DNA from: an uncultured bacterium
Lineage (GTDB): Bacteria; Bacillota; Clostridia; Lachnospirales; Lachnospiraceae
Reading direction: 5' to 3'
DNA: 12,890 nucleotides
Assembly: GCA_905214365.1 (NCBI GenBank)
Contig: CAJMMH010000050.1
Coordinates: 1-12,890 of the forward strand
In this document: positions 1-7,153 of the stretch, piece after piece
Layout: the number at the start of each line of letters is the position of its first letter
How positions within the stretch are numbered: the stretch's first letter is position 1
Made by a program: the position numbers and the translations under genes
The notes under the pieces: generated by a model
Databases searched by the model: none
The model's input: only the letters and a program-made list of their open reading frames with translations
Told to the model about the DNA's origin: nothing

Positions 1-113
1 CCCCTCCTGATACAAGCAAGTCCCCACCCACTGCTTATTGCTCTTCGCAATTGAAACAGGGGACTTCCTTGATTTGTTAAATTGCTGTAACACGCACCCG
101 GTTTCGCTGTCAA
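1..113 (-). promoter_or_regulatory. Probable promoter and structured leader of a leftward gene outside the window
   Basis: Read on the minus strand, bases 9-1 give AGGAGGGG, a strong ribosome binding site, so a gene probably starts just beyond base 1. Upstream on that strand are a perfect -35 TTGACA (113-108) and, 18 bases on, TACAGC (89-84) preceded by TG-T, an extended -10. Between promoter and binding site the leader can fold: AAGTCCCC (18-25) pairs with GGGGACTT (59-66), and inside it ATTGC pairs with GCAAT around a GAAGA loop. GCTGT-CAAT-ACAGC (106-119) overlaps the -35 box and could be an operator. The gene itself is not visible, so all of this is inference. Bases 114-285 otherwise hold only a possible TATTAT -10 box (187-192, +) without a clear -35. 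Confidence 0.4.
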
Positions 114-285
114 TACAGCCGGTTTTTTCTGACTCCGACTTCCGCAAAACAGGCTGCACGAAAATCGCCGGTTTCTCCCGGATCTGTATTATACACCCCA
201 TGGAATCCCACTGACCTGAATATGCAGAAGGATTTTTACCGGACGTATCTGATGCAGAGGGGAAAACCGGCCAGGGAGGAACTAT

Positions 286-2046
286 TTGAGCCAGACTTTC
301 AATTTTCGATCCGCACGCAGGCGATTTTGGCCGTTTCTGTGCCTGCTCCTGTTGTCCGGCCTGCTGCTTGCCGGCTGCCGGGATGCACAGCCAATTCTTT
401 TTCATTCTTCAATGACCATCAATCCGGATGAATCCGGGAACCGTACAATCACTGCTTCCGCGGACAAATCCTCGCTCAGCAGCCTGTTCGGATCTTCTAT
501 GGTTTCCTTTCAGAGCTTTATCCAGATTAATTGTCCGGAGCTTATGGAATGGAGTTACCAGGAAACCGGCAGTTCCTATGAGCTGACCTTTACCATTCCC
601 TTTGACAACCTGGAGGATTATCAGGAGAAGATCGCCGCGCTGACACAGACGGACAACACAGTATCTATTTCCCGTCCGCAGACCGGTGTACGTACTGGTT
701 TCACACTGACGGAGGATACCGATACGCTGTCTCTGTTCTCCTGGCTGACTGATGCGCTGATTGCGCGTTCCGGCAATGAGTCGCTTGTCTCCACGCTGCT
801 CCGGGACGGTGAAAATACGCTAACCTACGCGGGCGTTGATTACCCTCAGAACGGAAAAGGGCTGTATGTTTATGTGGAAACGCTGCTTGACGCAGAGTAT
901 ATTGATATTCTAACCGGGCTTGCACCCGACGACACCTGGAACCGCAGCATCCGCATCCATTTCCCGGACGAAATTCTTGACAATGCGTCCAATGTAAAGC
1001 CGTGGCTGAGTTCCCTGCTTCCGGAAGAACTCTCGGAAAGCTGGGCGGACGATACGACCTGGGTGCTGGATTTCCCATCGTGTACGCTGGATACGCTTGA
1101 CACGCTGATGAACCGGCTGTTCCAGGCAAGCAATGCGGAAAGCCTGACAGAAACCATTTCCTCCGAAAGTCCGCTCCGCTTCCTGCATTCCTACCAGGAA
1201 TCACTGAATGTTGCGTTTTTCGTTCCCAATACCGGCACAACAACGGTGCGTTACTTTATTCTCAACTCCAGCTACGCAAGCCTCTATCTGCCGGGCAGCG
1301 ATAATGAAAGTGTCAAAGCAGTGTCGCTGAGCAATGACTATCCGGACTATACCTGCCTTTATTCCGAACGAATGTCGGAGAAAACGCTTGCTTTCTCTGC
1401 TGTTTATCAGTATCAGCCGCAGGAAATCACGGTATCCACCCAGATTATTTCATCCCAGGATATCCGCCGGACAACAACGCTCTCGTTTGACTGCGGACTT
1501 CCGAATGTCCACCGGTCACTGATGCTTGATACATTTAAAAAAGAAGCTGCCGGTCACGGCTTTGTTACAGCCGAAACATCAGACAGCTCCTATTCTGTGA
1601 TTTATAAACAGTCCGGCACGGATGCCTCAATCAATGAAGGCTTTGGAACACTGTTTGGACAACCTTCCGGTTTCTCCTACAGCCGCGGCACTTCCTCTCT
1701 GATTGACCGGAAGTTAGAATCCGTCTGCACCGATCAGATCGATCTGACCAACTTTCTTCCGGAACCGCAAAAGACCGTCTTAAACTATGAACTTCAGCTT
1801 CCCGGAAAAGAAACGCTTCCGGACGGAACCTCCGTGCTGACCTCGGTTTCCTCCGATGGTACGATCTCGGTTTCCTGCACCGCGCGCAGACTGAATCACC
1901 TGATTATCTGGTTCTTCCTGCTTGACGGCATTGCGGCAGTCTTTCTTATCTATCTCTTTATTCAGGGGCCGTTCCGCTCCTATGTCGGCAGATACCGCCA
2001 GCAGAAGCGGCGCTCCGGTTCACAGAAAGGCAGACGGAAACGCTGA
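286..2046 (+). CDS. Large lipoprotein with C-terminal membrane anchor, function unknown
   Basis: 586 residues from a TTG start preceded by GGGAGGA at ideal spacing (CCAGGGAGGAACTATTTG). This start puts a lipoprotein signal peptide at the N-terminus: basic SARRR, a hydrophobic run, and lipobox LLAG-C31, so Cys31 should be lipidated and the protein exported. The body (about 32-535) is rich in Ser, Thr, Asp and predicted beta strands; I recognise no catalytic motif. Near the end a membrane segment (about 539-563, LIIWFFLLDGIAAVFLIYLF) is followed by a strongly basic tail, so the C-terminus should lie in the cytoplasm with the body outside. The general plan resembles LppM/DUF3153-like lipoproteins, but I cannot confirm this. 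It converges on the fructokinase gene with only 4 bases between the stop codons and no visible terminator. The reading frame is certain; the function is not known. Confidence 0.88.
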   Translation: MSQTFNFRSARRRFWPFLCLLLLSGLLLAGCRDAQPILFHSSMTINPDESGNRTITASADKSSLSSLFGSSMVSFQSFIQINCPELMEWSYQETGSSYELTFTIPFDNLEDYQEKIAALTQTDNTVSISRPQTGVRTGFTLTEDTDTLSLFSWLTDALIARSGNESLVSTLLRDGENTLTYAGVDYPQNGKGLYVYVETLLDAEYIDILTGLAPDDTWNRSIRIHFPDEILDNASNVKPWLSSLLPEELSESWADDTTWVLDFPSCTLDTLDTLMNRLFQASNAESLTETISSESPLRFLHSYQESLNVAFFVPNTGTTTVRYFILNSSYASLYLPGSDNESVKAVSLSNDYPDYTCLYSERMSEKTLAFSAVYQYQPQEITVSTQIISSQDIRRTTTLSFDCGLPNVHRSLMLDTFKKEAAGHGFVTAETSDSSYSVIYKQSGTDASINEGFGTLFGQPSGFSYSRGTSSLIDRKLESVCTDQIDLTNFLPEPQKTVLNYELQLPGKETLPDGTSVLTSVSSDGTISVSCTARRLNHLIIWFFLLDGIAAVFLIYLFIQGPFRSYVGRYRQQKRRSGSQKGRRKR

Positions 2047-2050
2047 TCTG

Positions 2051-2929
2051 TTATTTTGTCTGCTTCAGCTCATCCAGAGCCAGGCAGACACAGCCCATAA
2101 CTCCCTGCTTATCGTTCAGCTGCGGGCGTACAATATAGTTTTCTATGTCGCACAGCTGCGGCGTATTCAGGTATCCGTTTACCTGACGCAGCACTTCTTT
2201 GCGGATAAGATCCATCAGCTGAGTCTGGTGCATGACTCCTCCGCCCAACAGAATCTTCTCCGGGGACAGCAGAAAGATCATATCTGTCAGCCCCTGGGCA
2301 ATATAATACGCTTCCAACTCCCACACCTCGGCGCGATCGGCAAGCTCATATCCCTTTTTGCCCCAGCGCGCTTCAATCGCCGGGCCCGCGGCAAGTCCTT
2401 CCAGACAGCTTTCATGGAACGGACACTTTCCCTTGTACGGATCAGACGGGCTGCGGCGAAGCAGGATATGTCCGCCCTCCGGATGCTGCATGCCGTGTAC
2501 AACTGCTCCATTACTGATAACACCGACGCCGACACCAGTTCCGATTGTCAGATAAATACTGTTTTCCGTTCCTCTTGAAGCGCCCCACGTTGCTTCTCCA
2601 AGTGCTGCCGCATTTACATCGGTATCAAAACCGACCGGAATTCCAAGCGCGTCCTCAAACGGCATTACGACCGGCTGGCCCTTCCAGTTCAGCTTCGGCG
2701 TGCATGTCACACATCCATAGTCCGCCGCGCTGCGGTTAAGCTGAATCGGCCCAAAAAATCCAATTCCAAGCGCCTCAATCTGCTTATCCCGGAAATAGTT
2801 GATCATCTCCGGCATTGTCTCACCCGGATCTTTCGTCGGAATCGACGTCTGTTCCAGAATTTCCCCATTTTCTGTGCAGACAGCAAGAACCATTTTGGTT
2901 CCGCCGCCCTCAATTGCCCCTATTCTCAT
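2051..2929 (-). CDS. scrK: ROK-family fructokinase
   Basis: 292 residues. Phosphorylates fructose with ATP to fructose-6-phosphate in the cytoplasm. The N-terminal phosphate loop is AIEGGGTK (5-12). FDTDVNAAALGE (101-112) holds the probable catalytic Asp104. The ROK signature region GTGVGVGVISNG (130-141) leads into GGH154 and CPFHESCLEG, giving the His154/Cys169/His172/Cys175 zinc set typical of ROK sugar kinases. The GKCPFHESCLEG pattern is characteristic of Gram-positive fructokinases such as B. subtilis YdhR/GmuE. An ATG 27 bases upstream is in frame, but the sequence between the two is itself the binding site (GGGAAAGGAG), so the ATG at 2929 is the start. It lies 28 bases after the mannose-6-phosphate isomerase gene and is probably cotranscribed with it, a pairing also known in the B. 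subtilis gmu operon. Substrate preference (fructose, mannose) is inferred from the family. Confidence 0.93.
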   Translation of the reverse strand: MRIGAIEGGGTKMVLAVCTENGEILEQTSIPTKDPGETMPEMINYFRDKQIEALGIGFFGPIQLNRSAADYGCVTCTPKLNWKGQPVVMPFEDALGIPVGFDTDVNAAALGEATWGASRGTENSIYLTIGTGVGVGVISNGAVVHGMQHPEGGHILLRRSPSDPYKGKCPFHESCLEGLAAGPAIEARWGKKGYELADRAEVWELEAYYIAQGLTDMIFLLSPEKILLGGGVMHQTQLMDLIRKEVLRQVNGYLNTPQLCDIENYIVRPQLNDKQGVMGCVCLALDELKQTK

Positions 2930-2957
2930 TTGTTTCTCCTTTCCCCACTGTGCCAAA

Positions 2958-3911
2958 TCAGGCTTCCGTTTTTTCCTTCTGCTCCGCGGACGAGCAGATC
3001 AGCTGCATGGTTCCTTCCATCCGGATTTCCCCGTACCCGAACGGGATCAGCAGATGCGTGCCCTTCTTTACCAAACACCCTCCGATGGTTCCCTGTCCGT
3101 CAATCACACTGACATCAATAAACGGACGATCCCAGCTCCACGCTGCCGATCCGTTCAGAGACACCTTTTTCACGGTGTAATACCGGCACGTTACTAACGT
3201 TTCAATTTTTGCGCCGCCAACCGTCTCCGTTGTTTCCTGCGTTGCCTGCGGCACAAACGGAGCCTGAATCACATCGATGCTCTGCTTTACATGAAGCGTG
3301 CGAGGCTTTCCGTCCTGCAGGCGGTCGTAATCGTATACCCGGTACGTAATATCGCTGTTCTGCTGCGTTTCCAGAATCAGTGTACCGCCCTTGATCGCAT
3401 GCACGCAGCCCGGATTAATCTGGAAAAAATCTCCCTTTTTCACCGGAACCTCGCGGATCAGCTCCTTCCAGCGCTTCTCTTCTATCATCCGCTTCAGTTC
3501 CTCATGGTTTGCAGCATTATGGCCAATTACAATGGTCCCGCCCGCTTTCGCGTCCAGCACATACCAGCACTCCATCTTTCCAAGCGAACCGTTTTCATGC
3601 GCTGCCGCGTACGCGTCATCCGGATGCACCTGAATGCTCAGATCATTCTTTGCGTCAATAATCTTAATCAGCAGTGGGAAACGGTCTCCCTCCATGCCGC
3701 CGAACAATTCCCTGTGGTTGTCCCACAGCCAGCTCAGCGTCTTTCCCGCATACGCTCCGTCCGCAATCTCGCAGTCTCCGTTCGGATGCGCGCTGATTGC
3801 CCAGCACTCTCCGGTGTTGCCGCCCGGAATCTCATATCCGAAATCAGTACGCAGTCTGTTTCCTCCCCAGATCATCTGCTTGAATACCGGTTTTAATGTA
3901 AGAAACTCCAT
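2958..3911 (-). CDS. manA: Mannose-6-phosphate isomerase, class I
   Basis: 317 residues, the usual length for the short Firmicutes form. Interconverts mannose-6-phosphate and fructose-6-phosphate using zinc. Visible motifs are FKQMIWGG (10-17), the metal-binding QVHPDD (94-99, with Gln94 and His96), Glu114 in KMECWYVL, His171 in PGCVHAI, and QQNSDITYRVYDYDR (183-197) with the conserved Arg. The frame is open for another 126 codons upstream to 4289, but that part has no family similarity, crosses the promoter and the inserted repeat element, and has no binding site. The ATG at 3911 follows AAAGGGAAAAGGT and gives the canonical N-terminus. It is the first gene of a two-gene leftward operon with the fructokinase gene; both products feed fructose-6-phosphate into glycolysis. 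Confidence 0.94.
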   Translation of the reverse strand: MEFLTLKPVFKQMIWGGNRLRTDFGYEIPGGNTGECWAISAHPNGDCEIADGAYAGKTLSWLWDNHRELFGGMEGDRFPLLIKIIDAKNDLSIQVHPDDAYAAAHENGSLGKMECWYVLDAKAGGTIVIGHNAANHEELKRMIEEKRWKELIREVPVKKGDFFQINPGCVHAIKGGTLILETQQNSDITYRVYDYDRLQDGKPRTLHVKQSIDVIQAPFVPQATQETTETVGGAKIETLVTCRYYTVKKVSLNGSAAWSWDRPFIDVSVIDGQGTIGGCLVKKGTHLLIPFGYGEIRMEGTMQLICSSAEQKEKTEA

Positions 3912-3984
3912 ACCTTTTCCCTTTCCCGGACAGCCCGCTGTTTCTGTCTTTTCACACTTCTGATCAGCTTTGCCCGACAGTTTC

Positions 3985-4013
3985 AGTATAACAAGCCGGC
4001 CACTCCTTAGCAA
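3985..4013 (-). promoter_or_regulatory. Putative sigma-A promoter of manA-scrK
   Basis: On the minus strand, -35 TTGCTA (4013-4008, 4 of 6 consensus), a 17-base spacer, and -10 TATACT (3990-3985, 5 of 6). Transcription would start near 3978 and leave a leader of about 67 bases before the manA ATG. The repeat element at 4080-4212 lies about 70 bases upstream of this -35 box. Confidence 0.5.
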
Positions 4014-4079
4014 CCATTTTTTGCTGTCATTACCTTCGCATTTTTGCCCGGATTCCTCCCTGCGCAAAGCAGAAAGACA

Positions 4080-4212
4080 GTTACAGTTCACGGTAGGAAT
4101 TTTCTGAACTGAAAATTCCGTAAGATAACGTAGCGGTTGTGGGATTTTGCCGATTCTGCATGCGAAGCATCGGCAAAATCCGTTACTGTTTGAGCGCAGC
4201 GTGAACAGTAAC
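4080..4212. mobile_element. MITE-like element with terminal inverted repeats and 8-bp flanking direct repeat
   Basis: A 133-bp block in the manA/tdk intergenic region. The left end GTTACAGTTCACG (4080-4092) and the right end CGTGAACAGTAAC (4200-4212) are inverted copies matching at 12 of 13 bases. Immediately outside both ends is the same octamer GAAAGACA (4072-4079 and 4213-4220), as expected for a target-site duplication. The interior is highly palindromic: GGAATTTTC/GAAAATTCC (4096-4104/4111-4119), a perfect 13-bp stem GGATTTTGCCGAT/ATCGGCAAAATCC (4142-4154/4169-4181), and CGTTACTGTT/AACAGTAACG (4181-4190/4204-4213). CAGTTCA/TGAACTG (4084-4090/4105-4111) is an alternative pairing at the left end. 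No gene fits inside, so it would depend on a transposase elsewhere. Eight-base duplications occur with families such as ISL3 and IS66, but I do not assign it to one. Confidence 0.6.
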
Positions 4213-4251
4213 GAAAGACAAACTGTGCAGACATTGGGAGATTTTTCTTCC

Positions 4252-4280
4252 TTGACGCGGCTCCGGAAAACAGATATACT
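4252..4280 (+). promoter_or_regulatory. Sigma-A promoter of tdk
   Basis: -35 TTGACG (4252-4257), a 17-base spacer, -10 TATACT (4275-4280), with a T-rich stretch just upstream (4241-4247). Predicted start near 4287, giving a leader of about 36 bases. The promoter begins 32 bases after the right-hand octamer of the repeat element, so the insertion lies just upstream of, not inside, the promoter. Confidence 0.75.
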
Positions 4281-4322
4281 GATATACATTGTACTGTCCG
4301 GAGAAAAGGAGATACTTTTGAT

Positions 4323-4892
4323 ATGGCAAAACTGATTTTTAATTACGGAGCAATGGGATCATCCAAGACCGCAAATGCGCTGATGGTCGCCTATAACTAT
4401 GAAGAGCGCAAACAGAAGGCGCTGATTCTGAAGCCTGGCATCGACACCCGCGATGGAGATCACATTGTCCGTTCCCGGATCGGTCTGCAGAATACCTGTG
4501 AGCTAATTGAGCCGTTTCTGGAACGTTTCCGCAAGGATCCATCCATTGTGACCGCTTACAGCGCGATTATCGTTGATGAGGTTCAGTTCGCGACCGAAGA
4601 ACAGATTGATCTTTTTTCCGATATTGTAGATCAGTACAACATCCCGGTTCTCTGCTATGGCCTCCGCGCAGACTTCCGCAACCGCTTCTTTCCGGGCAGC
4701 AAACGCCTGATGGAAATTGCCGATGAGATCCGCGAAATCAAAACAATCTGCTGGTGCGGCAAAAAGGCAACCTGCAACGCCCGTTTCAATGAAAACGGTA
4801 TCGTCCGTGAAGGCGACCAGGTTGTCCTCGGTGCCAATAACAACTATATTTCTCTCTGCCGCAGACACTTTAAGGAAGGGCGGCTCCATTAA
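4323..4892 (+). CDS. tdk: Thymidine kinase (type II, TK1-like)
   Basis: 189 residues, the normal family length. Phosphorylates thymidine to dTMP with ATP in the pyrimidine salvage pathway. The P-loop is GAMGSSKT (9-16); Walker B is IIVDEVQF (82-89), whose Glu86 is the expected catalytic base. CYGLRADFR (111-119) follows. The zinc-binding lasso region has Cys143-Trp-Cys145 and Cys179-Arg-Arg-His182; the Cys-x-Cys spacing matches the form found in E. coli-type thymidine kinases rather than the more common Cys-x2-Cys. The ATG is preceded by AAGGAG at a slightly long spacing of 11 bases. It appears monocistronic: a consensus-like promoter lies directly upstream, and the next gene has its own promoter. 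Confidence 0.96.
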   Translation: MAKLIFNYGAMGSSKTANALMVAYNYEERKQKALILKPGIDTRDGDHIVRSRIGLQNTCELIEPFLERFRKDPSIVTAYSAIIVDEVQFATEEQIDLFSDIVDQYNIPVLCYGLRADFRNRFFPGSKRLMEIADEIREIKTICWCGKKATCNARFNENGIVREGDQVVLGANNNYISLCRRHFKEGRLH

Positions 4893-4999
4893 CACATTCC
4901 GAAGCCCGGCGTTGATGACACCCGCAATCCGCTGCTGTCCGCTCAAAGCGCAGCCGGCAGCCAATCATCGGCTTTCCGCACGAAAAATGGCTTTCCATA

Positions 5000-5036
5000 A
5001 TTTTTCCTTGCATTCCGGAGGAAAAATGGATATAAT
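5000..5036 (+). promoter_or_regulatory. Promoter of the DUF1858 gene with overlapping inverted repeat
   Basis: -35 TTGCAT (5008-5013), a 17-base spacer, and a perfect -10 TATAAT (5031-5036); predicted start near 5043. A perfect inverted repeat ATTTTTCC (5000-5007) and GGAAAAAT (5020-5027) with a 12-base centre brackets the -35 box and fills the spacer. A repressor bound there would block RNA polymerase, so it is a plausible operator. The right arm is part of GAAAAATGG, which also occurs at 4982-4990, so the site may be repeated. The stretch from the tdk stop to here holds only weak hairpins and no clear terminator. Confidence 0.6.
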
Positions 5037-5094
5037 CATAAGAACCGGATAAAGCCCCCGCTTTGTCCCATTAAATATGACAGGAGGCGATTTC

Positions 5095-5301
5095 ATGGCA
5101 CAGATTACGAAGGAGATTACCATTGGCGAGCTGCTCCAGATCAATACCGGAGTTATTCCGATTCTGATGTCCGCAGGCATGCATTGTCTCGGATGCCCGG
5201 CTTCTCAGGCTGAGTCCATCGGAGAGGCTGCGTATGTTCACGGTCTTGATGCAGATGAGCTGGTAAACGAGATCAACGATTTCCTGGCAAAGGAAGCTTA
5301 A
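5095..5301 (+). CDS. DUF1858 small CxxC redox-type protein
   Basis: 68 residues matching the DUF1858 domain, also described as the hybrid-cluster-protein-associated disulfide domain. The hallmark is the central GMHCLGCPAS with Cys31 and Cys34, followed by SIGEAAYVHGLD and a short helix ending VNEINDFL. The family is found alone or fused to oxidoreductases in anaerobes; a role in thiol redox or oxidant defence is suggested by association, not by direct data. An in-frame ATG at 5077 was rejected because the ribosome binding site ACAGGAGGCG lies between it and the ATG at 5095, which has ideal spacing. It stands alone, with its own promoter and a strong terminator-like fold after it; no hybrid cluster protein gene is next to it in this window. 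Confidence 0.93.
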   Translation: MAQITKEITIGELLQINTGVIPILMSAGMHCLGCPASQAESIGEAAYVHGLDADELVNEINDFLAKEA

Positions 5302-5368
5302 TCGGTTCTCAGAAAACCGTTCACGCTTTGTCTGTTTTGCGAAGCGGACTGCTATCATCCGTTTCGAT

Positions 5369-5461
5369 GCGTCGGCTGTTTTTCAGACAGGTTATGTACC
5401 CCGGTGTTTCCACCGGGCGTATGGGACCATACGTCTATGAAAAGCAGCCGGCGCTTTTTTT
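5369..5461 (+). terminator. Elaborate three-way-junction RNA fold ending in an intrinsic terminator
   Basis: GCGTCGGCTGTTTTTC (5369-5384) pairs over its whole 16 bases with GAAAAGCAGCCGGCGC (5439-5454), followed at once by T7 (5455-5461). Two of the pairs are G-U only when read on the plus strand (they would be A-C on the minus), so the plus strand is the RNA. The enclosed 54 bases hold two adjoining hairpins: CCCGGTG-TTTC-CACCGGG (5400-5417) and CGTATG-GGAC-CATACG (5418-5433). AGA/TCT (5385-5387/5434-5436) extends the closing stem, and about 12 unpaired bases (5388-5399) form one side of the junction. It lies 67 bases after the DUF1858 stop and can serve as that gene's terminator, but it is more complex than a terminator needs to be. 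I do not recognise a known riboswitch class. Confidence 0.65.
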
Positions 5462-5464
5462 GAT

Positions 5465-5548
5465 GCGCAGAGCGCCTTATGCCGCGGATTTTCACTGTCT
5501 GCGGCGCTCTCCCCGCACTGTTATTCTATGCGCCGGGCGCTTTTTGTT
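5465..5548. other. Hairpins between the convergent DUF1858 and sipL transcripts
   Basis: AGAGCGCC (5469-5476) can pair with GGCGCTCT (5503-5510), or the shorter outer stem AGAGC/GCTCT can combine with GCCGC/GCGGC (5481-5485/5501-5505). A further small hairpin GCGC-CGG-GCGC (5530-5540) is followed on the plus strand by T5 (5541-5545). Together with the fold at 5369-5461 these separate two convergent transcripts. No T-tract suited to stopping the leftward sipL transcript is obvious. Confidence 0.4.
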
Positions 5549-7105
5549 TCATGCCGGCTGCCTTACGATCAGCAGGCGCATGCCCGGCGTCAGCTCTTCC
5601 TGCTTTAAGCCATTCTGCTCCCGGATCGTCTGCCCCGTTACCCGGTAACGCTTCGCGACCGACCAGAGCGTATCTCCCGGCTGCACAAGATAGCCAATCA
5701 GCGGCGCTGCGGAATCCGGCTTTTGTGTTGCCGTATCTGCTTCCCGCACGCTCTGGAGCAGATTCACCGTCTGATCTGCCATTGCCAGCGTATCAAAACT
5801 GATCACCGCGCGGATTTCCGCTTCCCCGCCAGCTGCAATCACTGTCGTCAGCTGCTCTAACATCGGACAGATATCAAAATAATTCCCCGGTCTGATTCCG
5901 CCTGCTTCAATCACATGATGGAACGGCAGCACACCGGATACCGACTGCACCGGCCGCTCATCGTTCGCCGCCAGATACAGCACCGTGATCTGCAGTGCGC
6001 CCTCCGCCAGAATCCCGTTTTCCACCGGCTGCGTCCGGTCAAGGACAATTTTCCCCTGACTGTGACAGATCTGCAGCATCGAATCGGCCGGATTCAACGC
6101 CAGTTTTTCCGTCAGCCGGCATTTTGCCGTGTTCTTGATCAGCAGATGCTCCAGCCGCACCGGACTATACTCTGTTTCCAGCTCCTTCTGCGGCGAATAC
6201 GCGTCACAGATCAAATGCACCGTTTCTTCGGAATATAGCTTCAGATCCAGCTCAATGACCGCTTCTGCCTGGATGACCCGGCTTTCCCCATCCTCATCCT
6301 CCTTCGGCGTCAGCTCCCGGTGAATCAGCCTTGCCTCCACCGACGGAATCATCCCCGGCTCGCATCCGGCCACCGGAAGCTCTCCCTGAAAGGTAATCGG
6401 CTTTTCAATCCACTGAAGAGGCATCTGCTCCCCCTCTGGCTGGTACACTGCAAACAGAAGCGCCTCTGTCCGGACAAACAAATTTCCCTCTTCCGGCCGG
6501 TATTCCAGACTGCGCAGGGAAATGCTCTGCCACAGCATCGTGTCTACCGGCGGCCTGGCTCCCGTCAGCCGGATTTCATCCTGCATCCGGAAGGTATCTT
6601 TTTTCCGAATCTGCAGCGACATGATCTCCAGATCCTTTCCAAGCGTCTCCACCGCCTCATCGCCCCGAAGCCTCCACGCCGCTTCCTCCCGCTCTTCACT
6701 GCTGCCAGTCATTGTCATCCCCAGTACTGCACTGATATGCAGCTTTCTGGAATTAATGACACGCACACTGAAATCCTCCGTCTCTGCCCTGCATCGGACC
6801 AGATCGCCCTCCTTCAGTCCCGGATAGCCGCAGGCATCGTCAAATTCCAGAGAGCCTGTTAGATTTTGAAAGCTTCTGTCCCCATCCATTCCGTACAGCA
6901 GTTCAAACGACAGCGTTCCGTGCAGATGAACCCGCTCGCCGGTCTGCCGAATCTCATCCAACAGCACCCATGCCTGTTTCAGTACCACAGTTCCAACGTC
7001 CGGCCGGCTGTCCGGCACATTAAAATCCTGATCCAGCGTGATCTGCGCTGTGACCGGCTCTCTTGAACGACTCATATGTATCTGCTTTTTTTCCAGTTCA
7101 AGCAT
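5549..7105 (-). CDS. sipL: SipL-like spore coat morphogenesis protein (SPOCS/DUF3794 plus LysM)
   Basis: 518 residues. SipL-type proteins anchor the basement layer of the spore coat through SpoIVA on the forespore surface in Clostridia. The N-terminus LELEKKQIHM...AQITLDQDFNVPD is typical of DUF3794 (SPOCS) proteins. SPOCS-type beta-rich repeats follow, for instance around residues 35-135, 190-290 and 320-440. The C-terminus carries one LysM domain (about 470-516: GYLVQPGDTLWSVAKRYRV...LTPGMRLLIV), the architecture of C. difficile SipL, the functional counterpart of Bacillus SpoVID. The frame stays open to an ATG at 7180, but that would begin inside the likely promoter; the ATG at 7105 gives the conserved N-terminus, with only a modest binding site (GGTG). 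The likely regulator is sigma E (see the promoter entry). The call as SipL rather than another SPOCS-LysM protein is an inference from domain order. Confidence 0.85.
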   Translation of the reverse strand: MLELEKKQIHMSRSREPVTAQITLDQDFNVPDSRPDVGTVVLKQAWVLLDEIRQTGERVHLHGTLSFELLYGMDGDRSFQNLTGSLEFDDACGYPGLKEGDLVRCRAETEDFSVRVINSRKLHISAVLGMTMTGSSEEREEAAWRLRGDEAVETLGKDLEIMSLQIRKKDTFRMQDEIRLTGARPPVDTMLWQSISLRSLEYRPEEGNLFVRTEALLFAVYQPEGEQMPLQWIEKPITFQGELPVAGCEPGMIPSVEARLIHRELTPKEDEDGESRVIQAEAVIELDLKLYSEETVHLICDAYSPQKELETEYSPVRLEHLLIKNTAKCRLTEKLALNPADSMLQICHSQGKIVLDRTQPVENGILAEGALQITVLYLAANDERPVQSVSGVLPFHHVIEAGGIRPGNYFDICPMLEQLTTVIAAGGEAEIRAVISFDTLAMADQTVNLLQSVREADTATQKPDSAAPLIGYLVQPGDTLWSVAKRYRVTGQTIREQNGLKQEELTPGMRLLIVRQPA

Positions 7106-7153
7106 CTTTTCACCATGCCTTTCCGTTTCGTCAATTCTGGCGTTATCCTTTAT

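Noticed and set aside
98..130. Terminator on the plus strand (GCTGT/ACAGC, then CGG and T6)
   Set aside because: The stem is short and broken by a bulge, and the left region appears divergent, with no plus-strand gene entering. The dyad overlaps a leftward TTGACA box, so an operator or chance is as likely.
222..431. 69-codon frame overlapping the start of the lipoprotein gene
   Set aside because: It lies in another frame over a clear signal peptide with lipobox and has no binding site.
3912..4289. N-terminal extension of manA by 126 codons
   Set aside because: It would read through the promoter and the repeat element, has no family similarity, and the enzyme is complete from 3911.
5077..5094. 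Upstream ATG for the DUF1858 gene
   Set aside because: The ribosome binding site lies after this ATG and serves the ATG at 5095.
5369..5461. Known riboswitch (fluoride, ZTP, tetrahydrofolate, guanidine, SAM and twister-type folds considered)
   Set aside because: None of their conserved core bases could be placed, and no plus-strand gene follows.
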